Of a stretch of 64,000 nucleotides of DNA, positions 1 through 13,943 are shown one piece after another; positions within the stretch are counted from its first letter, which is position 1, and every line of letters begins with the position of its first letter. Below the pieces are notes generated by a model. That model was given only the letters and a program-made list of their open reading frames with translations, was not told where the DNA came from and made no database searches. This DNA comes from Myxocyprinus asiaticus. Its lineage: Eukaryota > Chordata > Actinopteri > Cypriniformes > Catostomidae. Location: assembly GCF_019703515.2 (NCBI RefSeq), contig NC_059368.1, forward strand, positions 32,561,391-32,625,390, in the 5' to 3' direction. A program made the translations under genes and the position numbers.

Positions 1-1188
1 TTCATCTCAATGGCAATCGCTGGCACATGGAGCCCTGAGTATATGCAACCTGCTTGCTGCCATTTGCTCATTAACTCTTTTCTAGTTATTGAGCCCATCA
101 CCTGAGCTGTAAGTGCCGTTTGACTAATTGCTCTGGAGTCTCAGGAAAATGACATCATGACATACCACATCGACCCAAGTCCTATACTAACAGCTATTGC
201 TGAGCTAAGAAATCAAAAGCAGCAGACAAGGAAAAATCAAACTTTTAAGAGCCCTCCAACCCCCTTGGTTTGACTGGACAGGTTTACACAGCCATTAAAA
301 AAAAACACAGAAAGGCTGAAGCTGAAATCACTGAAATCAGTCGGTCTGTTTAATCTCATAGACAGAAATTTTCAGTCATAATGACAAGAAAGAGGATTGC
401 TTTCATTATTGATGTCACATAATCATTACATAATGCTTAATTTCTCATACAAGTTATGCTTTTAGTATATAAATACAAGTTGCTGCCCTCCGCCTCCGCT
501 TCATTTCATGGTAAGGGGATGACATCATCCTCTGGCAGAAACATTGCTGCTGTTTATGCCACTAATTAAATATCATTCAACATTATATGAGATCCTTCAT
601 CAGAACAGTTTCAATGAGAGCGATAATTAAATGCAGTTTATTACAGCTGGTCTTTCTCCAAAATGAAGAAGAACTCTTAAAGTAGAAATAGAGATGCTTC
701 ATTGGAAATACTAGACCCTCATTGGACTTGCAAAACACCAACCATAAACAAAAATTTTTTTATTTTATAAAGAAAATGTGAGTGGTGTTTGACTGTACAG
801 AGCTTGCCACCATAATGGGGTAATAATAGGGCTGTCAATTGATTAGAATTTAGAATTTTAAAAATAAAAAATAAATAAAAATCAGGTCTTCGCAACTTGT
901 TAGCAACTTTTAGCAAAAAAAACAAAACAAAAAAAAAAACATTAAAAAGCAAAGCAGTTTCAAAATTCACATTTGAGATATGACTGTGTGCAATTTGTGT
1001 TGTAGACCAAAACATGAAAGTCTCTTTAAATAATGTTAACCACAAAGCTTATTTTACTCATAAATCATAAACTTGCTAGTCTAAAATCCCATAGGAAATT
1101 TAGAGGGAACCTATGGCAAATTAGCCTTCCGGGTTGACCTACAAATTGACGTTGTGACTGAACAGCTCTTGAGTTGCGATCAGCACAG
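1..1188. other. Intergenic, no gene recognised
   Basis: AT-rich non-coding sequence. No reading frame resembles a known protein. Around 831-850 there is a motif (TAGGGCTGTCAATTGATTA) that looks like the end of a fish hAT-type MITE, but no matching right end was found. Confidence 0.5.
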
Positions 1189-1454
1189 TGGGCCCTATTT
1201 TAAGGGTGCAATTCCTTAAGGGCAGCGCTATGCGATATATCATATGTGAAAAGTCAGTGGGCATGGCCATGAGGTTTTTATATTTTCCTGCATGCTAGGC
1301 TCAAGTGGGCTGGCAAAAGCGTGCGCAAAGCATTAATGGGCTGGGTCAAATACAGTTCAATTCTAAGGTTCTCCAGTAAGTGCACCATCTGTGTCCTATT
1401 ATACTGTATATTTAATTTCCTGTCAAGCAATGTCAATATAAATGAAGACAGCCT

Positions 1455-1917
1455 TGTCATGTGTATTTTGTTGGTTCATATTTTTCATGTCTTTTATTTT
1501 GAATATCTAGTTTCTGTTTCATGTCATGTGGTTCCCTTGTCATGTGATTTCATGTTTCCCTCCTTGTTCATGTGTCTTGTTTGCATTGGTTTATTGTCTT
1601 GTTATCTTGTTTAGAGTTCTTTGTGTTTATTGGTTATCCTTGTCATGTGTTCTCCCATGTTCATGTATTTAAGCCTCATGTTTTCCTTTGTCCATTGTCA
1701 GGTATTGATTGTTTGTATGTAACTTTGTTGGCGAGTCAAGTCTATGTCAAGTCTAGATTTGCCAAGCCAAGTTTATGTTATGTCAAGTTCATGTTTACGT
1801 TTACTTCATGTTTGTAGTTAGGGTTTATGGAATACACATTGGAATAAATTTGCACTTGGGTTCTTTACTTCATCGTCATCGTCTTTGTCATTGCCAGCGC
1901 CAGCAGCATACGTTACA
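1455..1917 (+). repeat. 5' LTR of gag-only element
   Basis: 463-bp LTR with TG...CA ends. It contains a TATA-like TATTTAAG at 1666-1673. It matches the right LTR at 3680-4135 almost base for base, apart from small indels. Confidence 0.85.
1666..1706 (+). promoter_or_regulatory. Predicted LTR core promoter and transcript start
   Basis: TATTTAAG (1666-1673) lies 31 nt before GTCAGGTATT (1697-1706). That 10-mer is the exact reverse complement of the bases just inside the LTR (1919-1928). The TATA spacing makes 1697 the natural start of the RNA. The same arrangement recurs in the right LTR (10-mer at 3915-3924). Transcription start is inferred, not measured. Confidence 0.6.
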
Positions 1918-1918
1918 G

Positions 1919-1928
1919 AATACCTGAC
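1919..1928 (+). other. Primer-binding site, probably self-priming
   Basis: AATACCTGAC begins one base after the LTR end and is exactly complementary to GTCAGGTATT at 1697-1706, the predicted first bases of the element's own RNA. This is the Tf1/sushi-type self-priming layout rather than a tRNA-primed one. Confidence 0.6.
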
Positions 1929-2186
1929 CAACCAAAAATGAACCCAGCAATCTAACTCCTATGCCTACGTCAGGGGAATCGTCCCCTGGAGGATTACGTG
2001 GAGGACTTTTGCACTCTGGCATGTCAGGTGGACTTTAATGAGGTTGCCCTCAAAGACATTTTTCGTTTTGGACTGATTGAATCTATCTCTTTGCTGATGC
2101 CAGGCGGTCAGAGTACCCACAGCCTGGCTCAATATATCGACCTCGCCTTGCAGATTATTGGTTCCACATTCACTGTGGGGGAGGTG

Positions 2187-2483
2187 GATGCCGAGCCAGA
2201 GTTCCACGACATGGCCACCGAGCCAGAGTTCCCCAACATGGCTGCCGAGTCAGAGATCCACGTCATGGCTGCCGAGCCAGAGTTCCACGTCATGGCCGCC
2301 GAGCCAGAGTTCCACGTCATGGCCGCCGAGCCAGAGTTCCACGTCATGGCTGCCGAGCCAGAGTTCCACGTCATGGCCCCTGAGCCAGAGTTCCACGTCA
2401 TGGCTGCCGAGCCAGGGTTCCACTTCATGGCCGCCAAGCCAGAGTTTCACATCATGGCCGCCAAGCCAGAGTTCCTCGTCATG
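2187..2483 (+). repeat. 27-bp coding minisatellite, 11 units
   Basis: Eleven 27-bp units encode nine-residue repeats. The four middle units are nearly identical and the edge units are more diverged. All keep the gag frame. Long apparent ORFs in the other frames and on the - strand here are shadows of the repeat. Confidence 0.85.
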
Positions 2484-2519
2484 GTCGCTGAGCTAGCGCC
2501 ATCTTTTGCCCCAGATCGT

Positions 2520-3014
2520 CAGCCTGCTTCATGCCATGTCACAGCAATGCCTGAGCCTGCTCCATGTCATGTCACAGCCACGCCTCAGCCTGCTCCATGA
2601 CATGTCACAGCAACACCTCAGCCTGCTCCATGCCATGTCACAGCAACACCTCAGCCTGCTTCATGCCATGTCACAGCAACGCTTCAGCCTGCTTCATGCC
2701 ATGTCACAGCAACGCCTCAGCCTGCTCCATGCCATGTCACAGCAACGCCTCAGCCTGCTCCATGCCATGTCATAGCAACACCTCAGCCTGCTCCATGCCA
2801 TGTCACAGCAATGCCTCAGCCTGCTCCATGCCGTGTCACAGCAATGCATGAGCCTGCTCCATGCCATGTCACAGCCACACCTGAACCTGCTCCATGCCAT
2901 GTCACAGCCACACCTGAGCCTGCTCCATGTCATGTCACAGCCACACCTGAGCCTGCTCCATGCCACGTCACAGCCACGCCTGAATCTGTTCCACACCATG
3001 TCATAGCCACATCT
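2520..3014 (+). repeat. 33-bp coding minisatellite, 15 units
   Basis: Fifteen 33-bp units encode an 11-residue repeat centred on CHVTA. The third unit has TGA for TGC at 2598-2600. Units 2 and 11-14 have Glu and most others Gln at the first position, so there are two sub-families. ORFs in other frames here are shadows. Confidence 0.85.
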
Positions 3015-3658
3015 GAGCTATTGGACATGGAGATTGTTCCCGCCCTCGTACCCACCCTATGGATGTTTCCTCAGGATCAGACAAGGGGAACTTCCGACCC
3101 TCCGAATTTGCCTAGACCCTCCGAGCCCTGGACTCCGCCTTGGTTCTCCGAGCCCTCAGTTTCACCTTGGCTCTATGTCCCTTCGGCTCCACCATGGTCC
3201 TTCAGCCAATCGGCTTCTCCGGGGTGCTTCGTCCCTCCAGCCCAGTCAGTAAGTCACCTGGCTCCGCCTGAGCTCTCCAATCCCACAGCTACGCTTCGTC
3301 AATCCGAGCCTACAGCTCCACCTTGGTCCTCAGTCCCACCGGATCCACCTCTGTCCTCTGATCCCCCAGCTCCACCTCGGTCCTCCAAGCCTTGGGCGCT
3401 ATCTTGGTTCTCCGAACCTCTGGCTCCACCATGGTCCTTCGAGTCATCGGCTACTCTCTGGGCACCAAGTTCCCTGGTGTTGCCTCTCAAGTCTCTCAGG
3501 GCCCCACTTTCCATTGACACTGCCAGGCCATGCCCCACGCCATGTCTTGCCTAGCCACGCTTCAAGACCCCACCCCCCCCCCAGCTCCCTACAGAACTTT
3601 GGGTTTATGCTATGTTTAATGTGTTTTGTTCATGTGTTGGGGTGTCAGGAACCACCCC

Positions 3659-3679
3659 TTAGTGGGGGGGGGGGGGGTA
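3659..3679 (+). other. Polypurine tract of gag-only element
   Basis: A run of G after TTAGT immediately precedes the right LTR. This is the expected place for the plus-strand primer of an LTR retrotransposon. Confidence 0.6.
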
Positions 3680-4135
3680 TGTCATGTGTATTTTGTTGGT
3701 TCATGTTTTTCATGTCTTTTATTTTGAATATCTAGTTCCTGTTTCATGTCATGTGGTTCCCTTGTCATGTGATTTCATGTTTCCCTCCTTGTTCATGTGT
3801 CTTGTTTTTATTGGTTTATTGTCTTATCTTGTTTAGAGTTCTTTGTGTTTATTGGATATCCTTGTCATGTTTTCTCCCATGTTCATGTATTTAAGCCCTT
3901 GTCCTTTGTCCATTGTCAGGTATTGATTGTTTGTATGGAACTTTTTTGGAGAGTCAAGTCTATGTCAAGTCTAGTTATGCCAAGCCAAGTTTATGTTATG
4001 TCAAGTTCATGTTTATGTTTACTTCATGTTTGTAGTTAGGGTTTATGGAATACACGTTGGAATAAATTTGCACTTGGGTTCTTTACTTCATCGTCATCGT
4101 CTTTGTCATTGCCAGCGCCAGCAGCATACGTTACA
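3680..4135 (+). repeat. 3' LTR of gag-only element
   Basis: 456-bp copy of the left LTR with the same TGTCATG start, TATTTAAG box, GTCAGGTATT motif (3915-3924) and GTTACA end. It is followed directly by the target duplication AGCCT. Confidence 0.85.
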
Positions 4136-4414
4136 AGCCTCCTATTCATAAGAATTTGGTAGTGTAAAGGGGCTGTATTCAAAGCATCCCCTGCTGACTG
4201 CGATGCAGGTGTTGTACATGTATTGGCATTTCTGGGACTCTCGTCCCACTCACCCGTGTCTCACCTGCTTGAAATACTGAATGCTTTGCTTCTCTCATAT
4301 TGTTCATTGTTTTGTAATGTATATTTGCAATTTTAAAAAAAAACAAATTATGTTTTATGTTTAATTTCTGTACTGAGTCCTTGAGCTTTGGAAAAGTGCT
4401 ATACAAAATAAATG

Positions 4415-4416
<2 letters not shown>

Positions 4417-4454
<38 letters not shown>
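4417..4454. repeat. (ATT)n microsatellite
   Basis: About twelve TAT/ATT triplets follow a GTGCTATACAAAATAAATG sequence that resembles the 3' tail of a fish retroposon. Confidence 0.8.
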
Positions 4455-4832
4455 TATCTACTGACACACAAATCATGGCTAGTATTAAAAGTGAATGATA
4501 GCTTTTTAATACAATCTGCTGGTTGAATCCTCAAACTGCAAATGCAGTAACTGATTTCAGACTTTGTGCTGAGATTAGACGTGCTTCTCAGACATCTTAG
4601 TGCAATGAACTATTTCTCAGAAAAATAGCAAATTGTGCTTTTGACACATTAACATACAATACACCCACAGTTTGCGTGCATACACCCACAGACAGCGCAA
4701 ACACGCCCACTTGCACTTTGCGCTGACATGAAAATGACACTTAAAATTAGCGCACTCATGAAAATCGGATAAGACGTAGCGCACAGTTCTTGTACTTAGT
4801 GCTGCGCCTAGCCCAGTCATGAAAATAGAGCC

Positions 4833-7800
4833 TTGAGTTACTTTTTAACTTCACTCTCACAGAGTAGGTAATGTGCAGCATTAAAAAAGAGGCTGCTTGA
4901 CTATTTGTTTTTTGCTGGTTTCACATGCTTAACATCAGCCTGTCCTTTTCACCCGTGGAACATCGCCGTGTAATGGTAAATGTGCCTTAACAGTCAGATT
5001 CCGATCTGCTCTCATTTAAACGTTCAAAAATTACCACCTCAAGAAGTGTTACGACAGCTTTGACGTCAGTGATGTCAAGTGTCATTGGCTTTTGTGTGTC
5101 TTGTGACTGATTTTGACTTACTAAAGTTTGGATGTATTGCCTTCACAAAGAGGAAGGTTTCAGCAATTAAAACCTTACATTCACGGAGCTATCGTGTGAT
5201 ATCAGAAGAATTTGAATGCACATAGGTTGTTTGGAATAGTTTTACAGTGCTTTTTGTGTGTCGTTTTTGTGATAAAATATTGTGACTTTCTTGTATCTGC
5301 TTGTTAACCCATTTATATAGTTGAGAACTGGTTAGGTTAAAGTGTAGGGCTGGGGTTAGGTGCTCAAAAATATCTATATATTGTAATAGCCATATACATA
5401 AAATGATTGTGATAAAATTGATCTGTCTGTTACCTGTTTTAAATTGTTGATAATTGTTTAGGTTTAGGAATGGGGTTGGGTTAGGAGATCTTTAATATCG
5501 ATATTATTTGCAGTACAATTAATGGCACTGGATTAAGATGTAAAATGCCGGCAGTTTTGGGAAACATTATTTGGGTCATTATTGCCATTTCATTTGGTGA
5601 CTTGACCTAAGTTTTGGTTGGATTCACATTTGATGCTTCTCTGCTTGCACAACTGACTGTAACTTTAGGAGCTGCTGACTTCACTTGCACAAACACACCC
5701 TGAGATATCTAATGTCATATGTAACAGTATGTCTATCATTACTTATATTTCAACATGTGATATCACTCATGAATCTAAATCCCTAAGACAGGCTTGCGGA
5801 TTTCGGCTCATTTGATCATTGGTGTCCAGGAGCCGTAATGAGTTTGTAGAGACCCAGCTGCTCATGGAGGAGTCATATTAAATGAATATCTGTGGCCTTA
5901 ATGAAGCAGAAAATGACAGTGGTGATGGCAGGATATTGTGGTCAGCAGGCCTCCACACTACAGTTATCATGTGCCCACTTGTGTTCTACAGCACAGAGAG
6001 GGACAAGATAAAATCTTGTAAGCTCAAATACGGTCAGCCTGACTTTAATAGATGTGTCTGACAGCGTTTCATTCAACCTGAGAAATGGAAAAATTGCTTT
6101 ACATGATGATTTATTCATGGAGCCTGGAATTGAAAGACACTTTAGTTAATTTGTGGATTCAAAGCTGAAGATGTGATTTCTGCACCACTAGAATCATTAA
6201 ACAGAATTGCAAAAATATTGTTTTCAAACAAATTTCCCCAAAAACTTCTCTCTTCTTCCATTCGTCAGTAAACCGATAATCCCACCCCAATCTTACACCT
6301 TTGGTTGAGCCAATTTGCAGTGTCAAACTTGGGTGTGTTTTCGAAAAGCATCGGTAGTCAGTTATGGTCGCAAGCTCCATTGTCACTAACATAGTTCAAG
6401 CATTTGGTGTTTCCTTTAACCTTAGTTCCAACGAACATTCACAAACAACATCGCAAAGTTGTGTGGTTTGAACTACAGCTTTTTACATGTGATTAGAAAG
6501 CATAGTTCCTAATTAGTTTGCTGTGTGGACATCATTTCATTTCACTGAAGCTTCTATCTGTAATTTCATATATAGCTTTCATTCTGTCAAGACTTACCAT
6601 GTACTCAAGAAAATGCGTTATTCCAGAGTTTTGCAGAAAGTAGCGTTCTGAAACATCATGTAAACGCGAACTCAGGCATTTCAGGGAACACAGGCTGTTA
6701 GAGAAAGCGCTTTATATTTGTTTATGTTAACGCATAAGTTGCGTTTATGTTTTCGAGGAGTGCGCATGTGCGTATGTGCTGAAGAGCGTCAGGGGAACGC
6801 AGAAGTCTGATGTAGAGGGAAACCCCACAATTGCAACACAATGTATCTGTCACATTATTACACAGTGCATGCTGCTTTTGTGTCTTCAGCAGCTTTTGCA
6901 CATTAAACAGCTTTCTGGTGTACGTGTAAATAAACTATTATAATTTAGTATTCACGGAATTACTACACCCCCTGCATAACGTAATTAACGACAGCTCTAT
7001 ATTGTTATACCAACGTGGTTCGACCGATGGATATGCGACATAGTTACTACGGTTTTGGGAAACAGTCGTGATTAGCTAGTTAATTTCTCCAACGATGCAT
7101 CATACTATGGTGGTTAAGCAGTGAATAATGGCCCGGGTATTCTTCGTTTTTTTGTGTTCCAGATCAGATCATGCCTGGTCGACTGCGATGCCTTATAAAG
7201 TATACTCTTCTGACTGCGAGCGAATACAAACACGTTCGATGCATGCGCACTACTACTGTTTTGTGATACTCTTTTATTAAAGTCAATGGCAGGCGTATGC
7301 ACCAACGATGCACACAGACGAGGACTGTTAAAAAGTTAAAAAGTATTAAGTACAGAAGTAAATAGTATGATGTACCCTGAAAAATGTACATTACTGACAT
7401 TACTTGTACTTTTAAACTAAACTATTGTTAAAATTACAGTGAAAAACAATAAATTGGGCGTTTCCAGTAGTTCCTGCATGACACATCACATTTGATTGTA
7501 TTTACTGAAATATTTATGTATTTCTCTTCATGCATATTCATTGGCAATAGCTCCTGGAAGGGCCACTCTTGATGAAATTTAAGTCATAATGTGGCCTTTT
7601 ACCGCCTTTGTGGATTACAGTACATATTCTTGCAGTTCCAGCAGGTTGGTATATTAAAATGACATCCAGTAATGTCTGAAAACTGTCACTGAATTTTTTA
7701 ATGGTGAATTTCTGGTAACCTAAACTGCCCATTTGTTTTATGGATATTTAAGGTTTTAGGTTTTTACAGTGTACCTGTAAATGTCTCACTTATAGTTATT

Positions 7801-9127
7801 CCTGTAGATCAAGCTGGGACAGGAGAAATATTTTAACATCAAAAATATTACACACTTCCTCTTTACATTTCAGCTCAGACAGCCAAATATGTGAATGGTC
7901 TACTACTTAAAAATCTCCATATTTTAAAGCAGAAGATCATTCAAGACTTTTCTACAGTATGCAGTATTAATGATCTGTCAACAGCACACAGCATATCAAC
8001 ACACAAAATATCAAATGCCAAGTCAACACACCTCACTGAAACACTTGTAAAGGACTTTAATGTGATAAGTATGGTCTTTATATTCATGCGAACAAATGAC
8101 ATTTCATGCAACTCTTTCTTCCATGGTTAACGGCACACTGCACAGTCACCAGGGAGAGGCAAGCCAAAAGCTCAATCCCAGATCACCCATGCACTGTTCC
8201 AGCCCAGCCACAGCAGCGGGATATAATTAGATTGGAAATTACAGAAAGTTACAGGCAGCTAAATCTCCTGTGGATTGCGTGGCTATAAATGTCTTGCAAA
8301 ACCAGTGGATGTATCACCATAGCAACAACCCTCTTCTGCGTTCTATTTTGAGGAAAGAAGGAGAATGGTGGAGTGAAGGGCAAAAACGCAAACATTGCTA
8401 TTTCAGCTTTGAAAACGATACATTATTCAAATGTCATAAAGAGAGAAAACTTTGCATTGGAGAACCACTGGTATGCATGGTTTGATTTGGCTTCACAAGG
8501 ACAACATAAGGTCAAAACGATGGCCGACAAGATAATTTATATGAAGTAATGCTGGTAATGTAATATAACCATTTAAATGCTGTGAATATAAACTCTACTG
8601 GATATCGAGTCATTCACTCACCAGTTTTTCTGAACACACTCCAATTTTAGGTTTCATTTCTTTCAGTTCCTCTAAATAACCTTAAAGAAGATTTAAGGTG
8701 CTTTCCTGAGCAAAAATCGCTGCCACACTGGTAGTTGCTAGGGTGTTTTGGGTGGTTGCTAGGTGGTTGTTTACATGTCTCTATGAAATTCTGGTCCCTA
8801 GATATGGCTCTGTTCCCTCATTAAAAGGATAGTTTATGGGATTTTTTCACCCATTTAATGGTCCACTTGGTGAAAATAATCAGGTAAGTCTGATCTCTTA
8901 GAAAAGTAATGGCACATTTCTCCATACTAAGCAGTACGATTTGAGTTATCATTCATGGCCATAACATAAATTAGTTTATTTATTTATTTAGTTTTGCCAT
9001 TTTACTAAAACCAAAAGTAGCTACAGTGTAAAAAAATTATCTGGCATATTTACCTTTTATACGTAAGTTGACAGCATATCTTTTTTCTATCCACTATATA
9101 AGAATACTGTTAGATGTGTAACCTGAA
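4833..9127. other. Intergenic, no gene recognised
   Basis: No frame resembles a known protein and no splice-flanked exon could be supported. Two short stretches near 5320-5370 and 5455-5500 share a GGTTAGGTTTAGG-like word common in fish repeats. Segment 5780-6010 looks less repetitive than its surroundings and could be conserved non-coding DNA, but this cannot be judged from one sequence. Confidence 0.4.
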
Positions 9128-9474
9128 GAGGAACATTTTCAATTCAATTCAGATTTCTTTGTATAAATACATATTGTTTCAAAGCAGCTTTACAGTAAAG
9201 TGCCTTACAACCCCTAGTGAGTAAGCTAAAGTGGCAAGGAAAGACACACAAATATAAACACATATCTTTTCCCCCACAAAACTATAAACAGATTTGTTTA
9301 ATCTTGTGATTTCTGGCCAGTCTGTAATAATGATTTAATGACCCCACTTGATGAGGGACAAGTTACACGTTAATACTTTGGGTTAGGGGTTTGTTTTAAA
9401 TCCCATTGGTAGACTGATTCTCACGCAATATATGTACTCTGTGGCTATGTGTCGCTATTAAGTTTGTTTGAGCA

Positions 9475-9912
9475 GTGTTGGGTGTAATCCAATTACAAAG
9501 TAATTAATTACTGTAATCTAATAACTTTTTTGGTCAAAAAGTAGTGTACATTCTTGTAATCAGACTAAAGTAACTGACTTTCAATTAAGGTAATTACTTT
9601 TAGGTACATTATTAAGGCTACACATATTTCTATATTAATATTATTTATGTAAAATACATCTAAAAGATTAATAAGGTTCATATATACATTATTTGCATTT
9701 CTGTGCAATTTGAACAAGTCATAGGGAGAAACTGTGGTGCTGAGTGTATGACTTGTGTGCAACAATAAACAAGGAGGAAATATGGATTTTTTTTCTTTTT
9801 TCTTTTTTTTTTTTTTTGCTGAGCAGAAAATTGTTTTATAAAGTAACTTAAAAGTAATTAGTATTGTGATTACTTTCCCTATTAAGTAATCTGATTTCAA
9901 TTTTACTGGTTG
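9475..9912. repeat. Fragmentary interspersed repeat with internal polypyrimidine run
   Basis: The left part (AATTACAAAGTAATTAATTA near 9491) and the right part (AAAGTAACTTAAAAGTAAT near 9840) are roughly inverted. They flank a T-rich tract at 9785-9820. This is typical of a fish MITE with GTAATTAC-rich ends. A separate fragment near 9128-9200 resembles a common fish repeat (TTTCAAAGCAGCTTTACAG). Confidence 0.4.
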
Positions 9913-10143
9913 GAACCGAAATTGGAAGAACCTGACAATCTGGAAAGTACCACCACAAGTGGCCGAGTTCAATACTCAGACACAAGAGCGGAGTGGCATT
10001 CTACTTCATAAAAAGAAAATGACATGGAAAAGAAAGTCTTAAAAATTCTTTCCACAAACTCTACTGAGGGAGAAACAGCACAGTTTCCAGTAAATGCTGC
10101 AGTTTTATCATCATTTCATTCAAGGAAACAAATCCACATGAGA

Positions 10144-10183
10144 TGAAAGCTAGAAGCAAGAAAGAAAGAAAGAAAGAGAAGTC
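10144..10183. repeat. Short GAAA-rich simple repeat
   Basis: Tandem AAAG/GAAA units lie within A-rich sequence. Confidence 0.6.
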
Positions 10184-10767
10184 AGATAGAATATAGAGGA
10201 AGATCTTTTACTGGTTGGTTAATTAGCTCCTTTCAGCTCTTTCCTACCTGCTGCTGTGTCCTGTGAAGCTTATCACTGTCCTTCTTAGTGCTCTACAGAA
10301 GAGCCGAAGTAAGATCTCCATTCACTCAGTGCCATGGTGACAGGGCAGTTCATTTGCAGTTGTAATTCCATAATTAGGCAATTAAACTGCTGGAGTACAT
10401 AGGAAACACAGTCGGCCTCAATTCGCTACAAATTATCATCTCCCAGAAAGCAGACAATTGAAGTTCAATTGGTTCAGTGAAAACAGTAATTGGTGAAATT
10501 GGCCATTGAGAGGCACTGCTGTGGGAACTGCTCTGTGGTGGAGAGGGAGTGTAAGGGGCGGTCACTTACACACAAGCTGATCTACATCATCACAGGCCTG
10601 CATTCCCAGTTGGAAAGACTTGGATTTTGGACTTGGACAAGACTTGGACGAGGCTTTTTAAAGTTGCTTAACCAGCAGGCATCTCTGAAGATCATGCTGG
10701 TTGACCAGCATGTTTTGCTGGTGAACAACATGGCTGTACTGGTCAGGGTGAGAACTGAAAATACCTT

Positions 10768-11430
10768 TTAAAGGAATAGTTTACCCAAAAATGAAAATTC
10801 TCTCATCATTCACTAACACTCATGCCATCCCAGATGTGTATGACTTTCTTTCTTCTGAAGAACACAAATTAAGATTTTTAGAAGAACATTTCAGCTCTGT
10901 AGGTCCATAAAATGCAAGTGAATGGATGCCAAAATGTTTACGCTCCAAAAAGCACATAAAGGCATCATAAAAGTAATCCATATGAGTCCAGTGTTTTAAT
11001 CCATATTTTCAGAAGTGATATGATAGGTGTGGGTGAGAAACAGATCAATATTTATGTTCTTTTTTGCTTGAAATTTTCTCTCTGCCCAGTAGGGGGCGGT
11101 ATACATGAAGACTGTGAAACATCAAAAACACAAGAAAAAGAATGTGAAAGTGATCTGTTTCTCGCCCACACCTATCATATCGCTTCAGAAGACATTGATT
11201 TAACCACTAGAGTCTTATGGATTATTTTTATGCTGATTTATGTGATTTTTGGAGCTTCAAAGATTTGGCACCCCTTCACTCGCATTTTATGGACCAAAAG
11301 AGCTGAGAAATTCCTCTAAAAAGCCTAATTTGAGTTCAGCAGATGAAAGAAAGTCATACACATCTAGGATGGCATAAGGGTGAGTAAATCATGAAAGAAT
11401 TTTCCTTTTTGGGTGAACTATTCCTTTAAA
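10768..11430. mobile_element. MITE with long inverted arms
   Basis: The left end TTTAAAGGAATAGTTTACCC and the right end GGGTGAACTATTCCTTTAAA are inverted copies. Homology continues inward for well over 100 bp, including the CATGCCATCCCAGATGTGTA region against its complement near 11370. The interior has no transposase. The frame at 11020-11319 is incidental. The same left end recurs near 29133 and 49970. Confidence 0.7.
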
Positions 11431-11445
11431 ATTGCAAATAAATTC

Positions 11446-13943
<2,498 letters not shown>

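Larger units (their letters stand above)
1938..3554 (+). pseudogene. gag-like gene with two coding minisatellites (two stops)
   Basis: One frame runs from an ATG at 1938, 10 nt past the primer-binding site, to a TAG at 3552. It is broken by TAA at 1953 and TGA at 2598, the latter in a position where neighbouring repeats have TGC. The first part (about 1983-2186) has the look of a Ty3/Gypsy gag matrix/capsid segment: PLEDYVEDF, then VALKDIFRFGL and SLAQYIDLAL. Next come 11 copies of a 9-residue unit (AEPEFHVMA type), then 15 copies of an 11-residue unit (EPAPCHVTATP type). The C-terminal part is a Pro/Ser/Trp-rich tail with repeated PPWS- and SEP-like words. No zinc knuckle and no pol were seen. 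The assignment as gag rests on position and weak motif resemblance. Confidence 0.6.
1455..4135 (+). mobile_element. Gag-only sushi/Tf1-like LTR retrotransposon
   Basis: Two direct repeats of about 460 bp, 1455-1917 and 3680-4135, both start TGTCATG and end GTTACA. They are flanked by a perfect 5-bp target duplication AGCCT (1450-1454 and 4136-4140). The interior of about 1.76 kb holds a short primer-binding site, one gag-like frame and a G-rich polypurine tract. No protease, reverse transcriptase or integrase is present, so the element could only have moved using enzymes supplied in trans. The gag frame carries two large in-frame minisatellites. The intact target duplication and very similar LTRs suggest a fairly recent insertion. 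Confidence 0.85.
1189..4832. repeat. MITE-like repeat split by the LTR element at 1455-4135
   Basis: The left part opens with GGGCCCTATTTTAAG near 1189. The right part closes with the roughly inverted CATGAAAATAGAGCC near 4818-4832. The right part is rich in GCGCA-type words and ACACCCACAG repeats typical of a fish non-autonomous DNA element. The LTR retrotransposon lies between the two parts with its own target duplication, so it probably jumped into this older repeat. The family is not identified. Confidence 0.35.

Noticed and set aside
719..1045. 108-codon frame on the - strand
   Set aside because: Low-complexity, Phe/Leu-rich translation of AT-rich DNA with no family resemblance.
2129..3006. 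Several long overlapping frames on both strands in the minisatellite region
   Set aside because: Tandem units whose lengths are multiples of three leave other frames open by chance; only the frame linked to the primer-binding site and gag-like start is credible.
2187..3014. CRISPR-like array
   Set aside because: Units are directly adjacent tandem repeats without unique spacers, in a vertebrate retroelement.
7891..8485. Cluster of + strand frames as a small gene
   Set aside because: No recognisable domain, no consistent splice sites, and composition like the surrounding non-coding DNA.
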